Positions 6,982 to 13,614 of a stretch of 19,833 nucleotides of DNA are shown piece by piece. How positions within the stretch are numbered: the stretch's first letter is position 1; each line of letters opens with the position of its first letter. The translations under genes and the position numbers were made by a program. The DNA comes from Deltaproteobacteria bacterium (GTDB lineage: Bacteria > Desulfobacterota > DSM-4660 > Desulfatiglandales > HGW-15). The stretch is from the NCBI GenBank assembly GCA_016926135.1, contig JAFGPH010000293.1:1-19833 (forward strand), read 5' to 3'. The notes beneath the pieces were generated by a model. The model made no database searches, was not told where the DNA came from, and saw only the letters and a program-made list of their open reading frames with translations.

Positions 6982-8904
6982 CTATGCCGCTGCGGCTGAT
7001 CGCCGGGCCTGAAGCCATTGAGATGTGAGCAGGGCCAGAAAGAATAAAGCGCCGGTGATGCTCAGCCAGTAAATGGGCCAGAACATTGCCAATGCGGCAA
7101 CTCCCACGATGACCGCTTCAAGGATGGAAAGATTTCTCAGCAGGTAGCGCTCCAGGCAGGCGGCGAAGGCGACCAACCCGAGGGCGGTGACGGCCATGGT
7201 GAGGATTACCTGTTCCGGGGGCCCGTTTCCAAGAAGGGGCCGGTAGGCCATAACGATGGGGATGATGTAGAGACCCTTGGCGATCTTCCAGGATGAAAAG
7301 GCACACCGCATCGGCGAGGCGCCCGCAACGCCTGCTCCGGCGAAAGATGCCAGGGCGACGGGAGGGGTGACATTCGCATCCTGACTGTACCAGAACACAA
7401 TCATGTGGGCGACCAGAATGGGGAGGCCCAGATCCATCAAAGCCGGCCCGGCGAGAATCACTAAAACAATATAGGATGCTGTGACAGGGAGGCCCACACC
7501 CAGCACCAGAGAGGCTGCGCCGATGAGCAGGATCGCCAGGAAGGGGCTCCCTCCCGAGAGCGATACGACCATGCTGGAGAACTTCAAACCCAACCCTGTT
7601 AGGCTGACGCAGCCGACAATAATTCCCGCACATCCACAGGCCACTGAGACCATCACCGCCTTTTTTGCGCCTGCCTCCAGGGCCCCCAAGATGTCCTTCA
7701 GGTTCAGGCGTGTGGATTTGCGCACCATGGCCGCGGCAACGGTGGAAACAACGGCGATAAACCCGGCCATGGTGGGGCTGTAGTTGTTGACGAGGACATA
7801 GATCAGAATCGCTACGGGAATGAGAAAATGAAGCCCGTCTTTAAGCGTTCGCCAGAGCTTGGGCAGATCCTCCCTCGCGGAGGGGACGAGTTGCATCTTC
7901 TTTGCCTCGAAATGGACGAAGAACAGCACGGTGAGATAGTACAGGATCGCAGGGACCAGAGAGATCTTGATGATGTACACGTAAGACGTGTTGGTGAACT
8001 CGGCCATCAGAAAAGCCCCAGCGCCCATGATGGGGGGCATGAGTTGGCCCCCGGTACTGGCTGCCGCCTCAACGGCGCCTGCGACATGGGGCGGATATCC
8101 AACTTTTTTCATCATCGGTATGGTAAAAGATCCCGTGGTGACGACGTTGGCAACGGCCGATCCGGATACGGAGCCCAGGAAACCGCTGGCCACAACCGCC
8201 GTTTTTGCCGGGCCGCCGGTCATCCGCCCGGTCAGACTGTAGGCCAGATCAATGAAGAAATCCCCTCCTCCTGATCGTTCCAGAAATGCCCCAAGGAGCA
8301 CGAAAACAAAGACAAAGGTGGCTGCCACGCCGATGGGAAGACCCCAGATGCCTTCCGTGGTGAGGTAAAGAGTGGTGGAGATTCTCTCCACGCTGTAGCC
8401 TTTATGGGCGAAGAGAGTGGGCATATACGGGCCGAAGTAGGCATAGAGGAGAAAGGCGGCGGCGATCAAGGACATGAAAAGACCTATGGCTCGACGGGTG
8501 GCTTCCATGACCAGGAGAATGGCAACAATGCCCAGAAAGACGTCCGGCAGGGTCCAATCCCCCTGTCTTTCGATGATGGCGCTGTACTCTATCCAAATGT
8601 AGGCACCTACGAGAAAAGCCAAGAGGATGAGAAACCAGTCGAAGGCCAGATACATGTCGAAGCGATGCCGAGAAACCTTTTTGGTGGGTGGTATGAGGGC
8701 AAAGGCCATGACCATGATGAGGACAAGGTGCACGGATCGCTGATACATGGCCGCCAGGGGGGAAATGCCTGCCGTGTAAAGCTGAAAGAGGGAAAGAAGG
8801 ATGGCCGTGGTGGTGACAAAGAGGGCCGTAAACCCTCTCAGCGAGCGTTTTCCGCTTTGCGCGCTTTCTCTCGCTTGGGATCCGTCATTTCTTTTGATAG
8901 CCAT
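6982..8904 (-). CDS. TRAP transporter permease, fused DctQ-DctM type
   Basis: Membrane component of a TRAP carrier, with the small (4TM, DctQ-like) and large (12TM, DctM-like) subunits in one chain as in TAXI-type systems. The 640-residue protein has N-terminal helices, then the characteristic loops SGSAVANVVTTGSF (about 247-260) and EAAASTGGQLMPPIMGAGAF (about 279-298). Near the C-terminal half it has GVGLPVTASYIVL. Transport should be driven by a sodium or proton gradient and fed by the binding protein at 9510-10499. I chose the ATG at 8904 because GGAG lies 7 nt upstream. An in-frame TTG at 8949 would add 15 residues but has no close Shine-Dalgarno. It is the last gene of the lipoprotein-TAXI-DUF1850-permease cluster. 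Confidence 0.93.
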   Translation of the reverse strand: MAIKRNDGSQARESAQSGKRSLRGFTALFVTTTAILLSLFQLYTAGISPLAAMYQRSVHLVLIMVMAFALIPPTKKVSRHRFDMYLAFDWFLILLAFLVGAYIWIEYSAIIERQGDWTLPDVFLGIVAILLVMEATRRAIGLFMSLIAAAFLLYAYFGPYMPTLFAHKGYSVERISTTLYLTTEGIWGLPIGVAATFVFVFVLLGAFLERSGGGDFFIDLAYSLTGRMTGGPAKTAVVASGFLGSVSGSAVANVVTTGSFTIPMMKKVGYPPHVAGAVEAAASTGGQLMPPIMGAGAFLMAEFTNTSYVYIIKISLVPAILYYLTVLFFVHFEAKKMQLVPSAREDLPKLWRTLKDGLHFLIPVAILIYVLVNNYSPTMAGFIAVVSTVAAAMVRKSTRLNLKDILGALEAGAKKAVMVSVACGCAGIIVGCVSLTGLGLKFSSMVVSLSGGSPFLAILLIGAASLVLGVGLPVTASYIVLVILAGPALMDLGLPILVAHMIVFWYSQDANVTPPVALASFAGAGVAGASPMRCAFSSWKIAKGLYIIPIVMAYRPLLGNGPPEQVILTMAVTALGLVAFAACLERYLLRNLSILEAVIVGVAALAMFWPIYWLSITGALFFLALLTSQWLQARRSAAAA

Positions 8905-8959
8905 GGATAGACTCCGTGCGATCGTGAATTCGGATGCCGCGCGGCGCAAGAGGGTTCGC

Positions 8960-9430
8960 TTATTCCTCGGAGATCATGATGACAACCCTGCGGCCCGGCG
9001 CTATCTGAGAAAGATTCCACTCCCTTTCATCCATCAATATCGTGTGGGCCACTTCCGGGCTTCCTACGCGCAGGATGAAGGTCTCAAGGGACCGGTTGAT
9101 GGCCTGGATCTTGATCCACCCGTCCTCCTGGACGATTTTGCCATGGCCTTCCCAGTGTCCCATGCCGGCGCCGAACATCCTGAAATAGGTCTCCTTGAGA
9201 ACGAGGCCTTCTCCCTTTTCGGCGGTGAACACCTCAAACACAGGGGAGCGGTCCACGGAGTGGATGTACCGGATGGTGAAAGAATGGCCGTAAGCGAAAG
9301 GCTCTTTCAGAATGATTTCTTTGCTCTTGTGATCGAGAACCAGGAGCGTCGGCCTGTCTCCGGACCGCACGGTGGTCGCGACAATGAGGAACAAGAACGC
9401 GGTAAACAGGATGAAGTATTCACGCCTCAT
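8960..9430 (-). CDS. DUF1850 protein, TRAP-associated
   Basis: A 156-residue protein with an N-terminal hydrophobic segment (about 5-20) that is either a signal peptide or a membrane anchor. The rest is a small beta-rich domain, with the family hallmark HSVDRSPVFEVF (from H57) and a later FGAGMG motif. DUF1850 genes are repeatedly found with TAXI-type fused TRAP permeases, and the same order is seen here, between binding protein and permease. Its biochemical role is not established; an accessory in substrate delivery or assembly is a guess. The ATG has AAGGGG 10 nt upstream. Part of that ribosome-binding site lies in a potential stem formed by the spacer at 9435-9508. Confidence 0.85.
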   Translation of the reverse strand: MRREYFILFTAFLFLIVATTVRSGDRPTLLVLDHKSKEIILKEPFAYGHSFTIRYIHSVDRSPVFEVFTAEKGEGLVLKETYFRMFGAGMGHWEGHGKIVQEDGWIKIQAINRSLETFILRVGSPEVAHTILMDEREWNLSQIAPGRRVVIMISEE

Positions 9431-9434
9431 TGCA

Positions 9435-9508
9435 GCCGACCCCTTCAGGCCTGACCCTCCGGTTCAAGGACCAGGCCCGCGATGCGCCTGAGACCGTGCC
9501 GGGTCGGC
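9435..9508 (-). promoter_or_regulatory. Nested inverted repeat between TAXI and DUF1850 genes
   Basis: GCCGACCC (9435-9442) and GGGTCGGC (9501-9508) are perfect 8-bp arms that bracket almost the whole 79-base spacer. Inside are the palindrome TCAGGCCTGA (9445-9454) and a second pairing of GGCCTG (9448-9453) with CAGGCC (9472-9477). In the mRNA the downstream arm overlaps the G residues of the AAGGGG preceding the DUF1850 start. It could protect the binding-protein message, lower downstream translation, or both. Confidence 0.45.
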
Positions 9509-9509
9509 C

Positions 9510-10499
9510 TTACTTGGGCATCAAGCGTTGTGGGACTGTGATGCCCCTCTCCTTGTAATACCGTATGGCCCCTGGATGCAAGGGAATCACCGAGTGAGTC
9601 ACAGCATTTTCAGGGGTTGTGTACTTCGCGAAAGGGTGAATTTTTACCATGTAGTCGTGATGTTCAAACACCGCTTTGGTGAGTTGGTACACGAGGTCGG
9701 CGTCGACTTTCGCGTTGGCGATGAGTGTATTCCAGACCGAGGGATTCCGGACAGCAGAGTCCTGTCCCCTGTAGGTATTGGCTGGGAGGAGAAATTCGGA
9801 ATAGAAGGGGAATTTCTTCACAATTTTTTGGATATCCTCCTCGGAGAAGGGAATGATCTTGATGTCATGGGTGGTGGATAGATCCATGATCGAGGAGGTA
9901 GGCGCCGCCACATCCCAGAAGCCGACATCGATGATCCCATCTCTCAAGGCATTGGCGGTCTCCGTAAAGGAGAGGCGATGTACATTGAATGAAGAGTAGG
10001 GAATGCCGAGGGCCTCTTGAAGGATGAGATTCGTCTTAAATTCGGTACCGCTTCCCGGCGCGCCGACGGAAACCTTTTTTCCCTTTAGATCGTAAATGGT
10101 GTTCATGGGCACTTTCTTGAGCGCCACCACATGGTAATGGTGGGGGTACATTTGAAGCATGCCCAAGATTTTTTGCGGCTTTTTGTCGAATTTTCCGATC
10201 CCATTGTAAGCCTGGTAGGCAACGTCATTCATGATTAGGCCGAACAGGGTTTCTCCCTTGTCGCAGAGTTTGGTGTTCTCCACCGATGCGCCCGTCACTT
10301 CGGCAACGGCGCGCACGCCTTTGACATACTTCGTCCAGATTTCGGCAAGACCGCCGCCGTATGGATAGTAGACGCCTCCGGTTCCCCCTGTGCTGATGGA
10401 AATGAACTCGGTCTTGGCCAGGGCCCCATGGGGGAAAAACGCCAGCATGAGCCCGATGAACAGAACACTCAGGAGTGACACCATGGTCCGTTTCTTCAT
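9510..10499 (-). CDS. TAXI family TRAP transporter solute-binding protein
   Basis: Periplasmic binding protein that captures the substrate and delivers it to the fused permease. The 329 residues match the family length. A signal peptide spans about 1-28 (KKR charge, hydrophobic core, ALA-KT cleavage). The mature start is FISISTGGTGGVYYPYGGGL, the diagnostic TAXI N-terminus. Later come KGKKVSVGAPGSGTE and the hinge-region WDVAAPTSS. A strong AAGGAGGG ribosome-binding site lies 8 nt before the ATG. It is preceded by a lipoprotein gene with a 64-base gap and followed by DUF1850. Characterised TAXI proteins bind dicarboxylates or amino acids such as glutamate, but the ligand here cannot be read from sequence. 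Confidence 0.95.
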   Translation of the reverse strand: MKKRTMVSLLSVLFIGLMLAFFPHGALAKTEFISISTGGTGGVYYPYGGGLAEIWTKYVKGVRAVAEVTGASVENTKLCDKGETLFGLIMNDVAYQAYNGIGKFDKKPQKILGMLQMYPHHYHVVALKKVPMNTIYDLKGKKVSVGAPGSGTEFKTNLILQEALGIPYSSFNVHRLSFTETANALRDGIIDVGFWDVAAPTSSIMDLSTTHDIKIIPFSEEDIQKIVKKFPFYSEFLLPANTYRGQDSAVRNPSVWNTLIANAKVDADLVYQLTKAVFEHHDYMVKIHPFAKYTTPENAVTHSVIPLHPGAIRYYKERGITVPQRLMPK

Positions 10500-10563
10500 A
10501 CCCGTTCCCTCCTTAAGAAATTTCGTTCAGTGAAAGCAAGCAGGGTGCTGCCGAGGTCATCCT

Positions 10564-10983
10564 CTAATAGCTCACTTCCTTCACAACGACGAGCATCTTC
10601 TTGGATTCCTTGTCGGTCTTGATAAAGGGGATCTTGACGGTTTCGGTCTTGCCCGGCTGCACCACAGGAGGTTTGCCCTTGACGGGGATGAGAGAACCGG
10701 ACCCCTTGTCCATATCGAGCAGGAAGATATTCAGGCGATACCGCATTGGTTTGGTGGCCACGTTCTGGATCGCGACAGTAAAGACGAGGGCCGGATCCTT
10801 TTGGTGGGTTCCCACCTTCTGTTCAAACTGGGTGACCTTTGCTTCGGGAGCGACTTGCCATTCGATTTCGGGTTTGGCCGCGCTGCTGGCGGACTTCTCG
10901 GCCGTTGCACAGCCGCCGAGACACAAGGCTCCGACCAAGCAGAAAAGGACTGGCCAGAGAGGTACGTGCATAGCTTTCCTCAT
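10564..10983 (-). CDS. Predicted lipoprotein, first gene of the TRAP cluster
   Basis: A 139-residue exported protein with a type II signal peptide. After a short basic start and hydrophobic core, the lipobox LGGC places lipidation at C25. The mature part begins with an Ala/Ser-rich linker. It then contains alternating hydrophobic strands, with FTVAIQNV and a PGKTETVKIPF turn, suggesting a small beta-sandwich, possibly related to immunoglobulin-like lipoproteins. I do not recognise a named family. The ATG follows AAGGAGG at 8 nt, a strong start. Same strand and a 64-base gap to the TAXI gene, without a terminator-like hairpin between them, suggest co-transcription and a periplasmic accessory role. 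That role is inference only. Confidence 0.75.
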   Translation of the reverse strand: MRKAMHVPLWPVLFCLVGALCLGGCATAEKSASSAAKPEIEWQVAPEAKVTQFEQKVGTHQKDPALVFTVAIQNVATKPMRYRLNIFLLDMDKGSGSLIPVKGKPPVVQPGKTETVKIPFIKTDKESKKMLVVVKEVSY

Positions 10984-11033
10984 GGGGAAACCTCCTTCAT
11001 GGAATGTGGTTTCTTAATCCTGTGCGGGAGTGC

Positions 11034-11052
11034 CCTTCGGTCCCACCGAAGG
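11034..11052. promoter_or_regulatory. Perfect palindrome in the lipoprotein leader
   Basis: CCTTCGGT-CCC-ACCGAAGG has 8-bp perfect arms around 3 bases, 51-69 bases upstream of the lipoprotein start. It lacks a following T-tract on either strand, so it is not an intrinsic terminator. It could be an operator or a leader hairpin. Confidence 0.4.
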
Positions 11053-11216
11053 TGGGGAAGGGGATCTTCCAGGTCTAAGGTGAAAGCTAGATACGTTGAC
11101 GCCTGCTCACAACGCAGTCCCCCTCATCGTGTTGTCCGGGAATGCGCCTGCGAATGGTCCTCAAGCTGCGGCCCACAAGGGCCGTTACGGAAACAAATGG
11201 CTGGCTCCGCAAGGGT

Positions 11217-11245
11217 TTTTTAGCAAACGGGGTAGGGGGTGTCAA
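11217..11245 (-). promoter_or_regulatory. Candidate sigma-70 promoter for the TRAP cluster
   Basis: Reading the minus strand, a perfect TTGACA (-35, 11245-11240) is followed after 17 bases by TAAAAA (-10, 11222-11217; 4 of 6 matches). Transcription would start near 11210 and run into the lipoprotein gene with a long leader. It was found by eye only. Confidence 0.35.
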
Positions 11246-11295
11246 CAGGAATTTCGAAAAGTGAACGGGCACTTCCAAGTGAGAGAAAAGCAAAG

Positions 11296-11322
11296 GACTT
11301 GATTTTTCTGCAGGCTCAAGTC
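11296..11322. promoter_or_regulatory. Inverted repeat overlapping the ligase promoter
   Basis: GACTTGA (11296-11302) and TCAAGTC (11316-11322) are perfect 7-bp arms with 13 bases between, centre-to-centre 20 bp. They cover the -35 hexamer and the spacer of the candidate ligase promoter up to its -10. A dimeric repressor bound here would block polymerase. The regulator is not in the window. Confidence 0.4.
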
Positions 11323-11328
11323 TAGAAT
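11299..11328 (+). promoter_or_regulatory. Candidate sigma-70 promoter for the acyl-CoA ligase
   Basis: TTGATT (11299-11304) and TAGAAT (11323-11328) are separated by 18 bases. They match the -35 and -10 consensus at 4 and 5 of 6 positions. A start near 11335 would give a leader of about 140 bases. Confidence 0.4.
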
Positions 11329-11475
11329 AATGATGGTGGTGTTGCCGAAAGGCCATTCTTGTTCGCATCTGAGCGGCGGGCTCCCCCAGGGGTAGCCGTC
11401 GGACCTCCGCGAGCAGTCTCAGTCTTTCATGATCCGTACAATCAAGATCACGTGGAATTCAGGAGGACGGAAAGT

Positions 11476-13053
11476 ATGCCCCTCAATGAACTGCTGCCGA
11501 AGGCATTGAAGCTGTATCCTGAGCGAGAGGCTGTCGTCTGTGGCGACACGAGACTGAACTACCGAGAGTTTGCGGGTCGGGTGTGGAGGTTGTCCCAGGG
11601 CTTGCTCCGCCTTGGGCTGAAGAGGGGAGATCGGGCCGCCATCCTTCACGAGAATTGTCACGTCTTTTTGGAGGCGTATTTCGCGGCCGCCCACACCGGG
11701 CTCATCTTGGTGCCACTCAATTACAGGCTCTCGCCAAGGGAACTCGCCATGATCCTGAACGACAGCGGGGCGCGAATTCTGATTGCCCAGGGTGTTTTCG
11801 GAGACAAGGTCAAGGATCTCCCTGCCGGGGTTCCAGGGCTGGAAATGGTCATCTGGACGCAGGCGAGTGGAAAGGTCGGCCTGGGTGTCGAGGAAATCGT
11901 CTATGAAGATCTCTTGGCGGCACAAAGGGAGACACCACCACCTGCATTGTCGATCAAGGATGATGAGGTGGCCCATCTCTACTATACCAGCGGGACCACA
12001 GGGCGGCCCAAAGGAGTCATGCTGACCCACAAGAACGTGAAGGCCCACGCCCTGGGTACGATTGCGGATCTCCATCTCACGGACAGGGATCATTGGCTTC
12101 ATGCGGCGCCGCTCTTCCACCTTGCAGACGCCTGGGCCACCTTTGCCATCACCTGGGTCGGGGGGAAACACATCCTTCTGCCCGCCTTTGACGTCCTGAC
12201 ATCCCTCCACCTCATCCAGAAGGAGAAGGTGACCATCAGCAACCTGATTCCCACGATGCTCAATATGATGGTGAACCATCCGGAGGCCGGGAAGACCGAT
12301 TATTCCAGCCTGAGGGTGATCCTGAGCGGCGGGGCCCCCATAGCGCCAGAGGTGGTGAGAAAGATCATCGATACCTTCAAGTGCGACTACATCCAGACCT
12401 ACGGCATGACCGAGACGAGTCCATACCTGACCATGTCGATCCTCAAGGATCACCTCAAGAAGCTGCCCTGGGAAGAACAACTTGCTTACAAGGCAAGCAC
12501 AGGCAGGGAATTCATCAATGTCTCACTCAGGGTAGTGGACGAGCAGGGCAAGGAGGTGGCGAGAAACAACAAACAGGTGGGGGAGATCATCGTCAAAGGA
12601 GATATCGTCACCCCCGGGTACTGGAACCTACCCGAGGAGACGAGCAAGGCGATTCGGGACGGGTGGCTCTACACGGGGGATCTGGCTGTGGTGAACGGCG
12701 AAGAGTACGTCACCATCGTGGACCGGAAAAAGGACATGATCCTCACAGGAGGGGAAAACGTTTACTCCACTGAGGTGGAGAATGTGCTCTATATGCACCC
12801 TGACATTCTGGAAGCGGCGGTGATCGGAGTGCCGGACCCCCACTGGGGCGAAGCCGTGAAGGCCTGCGTCGTGCTAAAGCCGGGTCGAACGGCCACATCC
12901 CAGGAAATCATCACCTTCTGCAAGCGGCATCTTGCGCACTACAAGGCGCCCAAGAGCCTGGACTTTCTGGAGAGCCTCCCCAGAACGGGTTCGGGAAAGA
13001 TCTACAAGAAAGGGCTAAGGGATCCCTACCTGGAAAAGGGCGTGAAGGCCTAA
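11476..13053 (+). CDS. Fatty acyl-CoA ligase (AMP-forming), FadD-like
   Basis: Activates a carboxylic acid, probably a fatty or aromatic acid, to its CoA thioester via an acyl-AMP intermediate. The 525-residue adenylate-forming enzyme shows all core motifs. These are the P-loop-like YTSGTTGRPKG (170-180), YGMTE (309-313), GWLYTGD (396-402), the hinge DRKKD (416-420) and the C-terminal TGSGKIYKK with catalytic K508. I chose the ATG at 11476 because AGGAGG lies 9 nt upstream. An in-frame TTG at 11359 would add 39 unlike-family residues. It is transcribed alone, diverging from the TRAP cluster and converging on the V-ATPase operon. Chain length preference cannot be read. The TRAP system next door might import a substrate, but this is speculative. 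Confidence 0.93.
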   Translation: MPLNELLPKALKLYPEREAVVCGDTRLNYREFAGRVWRLSQGLLRLGLKRGDRAAILHENCHVFLEAYFAAAHTGLILVPLNYRLSPRELAMILNDSGARILIAQGVFGDKVKDLPAGVPGLEMVIWTQASGKVGLGVEEIVYEDLLAAQRETPPPALSIKDDEVAHLYYTSGTTGRPKGVMLTHKNVKAHALGTIADLHLTDRDHWLHAAPLFHLADAWATFAITWVGGKHILLPAFDVLTSLHLIQKEKVTISNLIPTMLNMMVNHPEAGKTDYSSLRVILSGGAPIAPEVVRKIIDTFKCDYIQTYGMTETSPYLTMSILKDHLKKLPWEEQLAYKASTGREFINVSLRVVDEQGKEVARNNKQVGEIIVKGDIVTPGYWNLPEETSKAIRDGWLYTGDLAVVNGEEYVTIVDRKKDMILTGGENVYSTEVENVLYMHPDILEAAVIGVPDPHWGEAVKACVVLKPGRTATSQEIITFCKRHLAHYKAPKSLDFLESLPRTGSGKIYKKGLRDPYLEKGVKA

Positions 13054-13158
13054 AAGCGGGCATTGGATAGAAGATCGGCGGCCCCCGTGATCAAATTATA
13101 TTTTCTCGAGGACCGCCGAATCATGATCATTGAGGCGGCAAGGCCCGGTGGCCAGCCC

Positions 13159-13596
13159 TTAGATGTTGCCCGTGATGATCAGTCCGAACACCATGGCGAA
13201 CAGGGCAAAACTCTCAACGATACCTACCGCCGCGAAGCACTTTCCAAATATCTCAGGCTTCTTGGATGAAGACAGAATCGCTGTGGCTGCCACCTTTCCC
13301 TGGTAAATCGCCGAGGTCATGATGCCAATCCCGCAGAAAAGGCCGATACCCAGCAGGCCCAGGCCGGCCGCTGCCTTGACCTTGCCCAGCATGACGAACA
13401 TCAGGACGATGCCGTAGATGGTCTGGGAGGAAGGGGCTGCGGAAATACCGATGAACTTGCCGTGTCCTTCCTCCACTTTGGCCATGACACCGTGGGATGC
13501 AGCGCCCGCAATCCCGCAGCCGATGGAACTCCCCAAGGCTGAAAGCCCCACTGCACATGCACAACCTGCGTAACCAAGCATTGTGTAAACGTCCAT
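13159..13596 (-). CDS. ntpK: V-type ATP synthase subunit K (proteolipid ring)
   Basis: The membrane ring subunit of the rotary ATPase. The 145 residues form two fused helical hairpins (four helices), with Gly/Ala-rich helix-packing motifs repeated in each half. The ion-binding Glu is E128 in hairpin 2 (VGIVESFALF). Hairpin 1 instead carries SSQTIYG, with S57 and Q58, and Q99 lies in IYQGKVAA. These positions correspond to T64, Q65, Q110 and E139 of the E. hirae sodium ring. The ATG at 13596 is preferred because AGGAG lies 9 nt upstream. The ATG at 13605 touches that Shine-Dalgarno directly and cannot use it. It is the last gene of the operon, 18 bases after subunit I. The ion-site alignment is from memory. 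Confidence 0.92.
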   Translation of the reverse strand: MDVYTMLGYAGCACAVGLSALGSSIGCGIAGAASHGVMAKVEEGHGKFIGISAAPSSQTIYGIVLMFVMLGKVKAAAGLGLLGIGLFCGIGIMTSAIYQGKVAATAILSSSKKPEIFGKCFAAVGIVESFALFAMVFGLIITGNI

Positions 13597-13614
13597 GCCT
13601 AACATCTCCTCTTC

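Larger units (their letters stand above)
10984..11475. other. Divergent intergenic region between lipoprotein and acyl-CoA ligase
   Basis: A 492-base spacer with no convincing gene. An open frame from a TTG at 11359 only extends the ligase upstream and lacks a ribosome-binding site. The spacer holds one promoter-like sequence for each direction (11217-11245 minus, 11299-11328 plus), a perfect palindrome at 11034-11052, an inverted repeat at 11296-11322, and a short G/C hairpin at 11379-11397 in the ligase leader. About 225 bases of untranslated leader would precede the lipoprotein and about 140 the ligase. Confidence 0.5.

Noticed and set aside
11379..11397. G/C hairpin in the ligase leader (GGCTCCCC/GGGGTAGCC)
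   Set aside because: It has a short stem with a bulge and a very tight loop. It may be chance in GC-rich sequence, and no riboswitch-like features surround it.
11359..11475. Upstream TTG extension of the acyl-CoA ligase
   Set aside because: The AGGAGG at 11461-11466 fits the ATG at 11476, and the extra 39 residues do not look like the family N-terminus.
13073..13122. Possible bidirectional terminator between ligase and V-ATPase operon
   Set aside because: TCGGCGG/CCGCCGA arms are present, but the loop is about 31 bases and no T-tract follows on either strand, so the support is weak.
13063..13269. Small plus-strand frame after the ligase
   Set aside because: It runs antisense into the subunit K gene with no ribosome-binding site or recognisable sequence.
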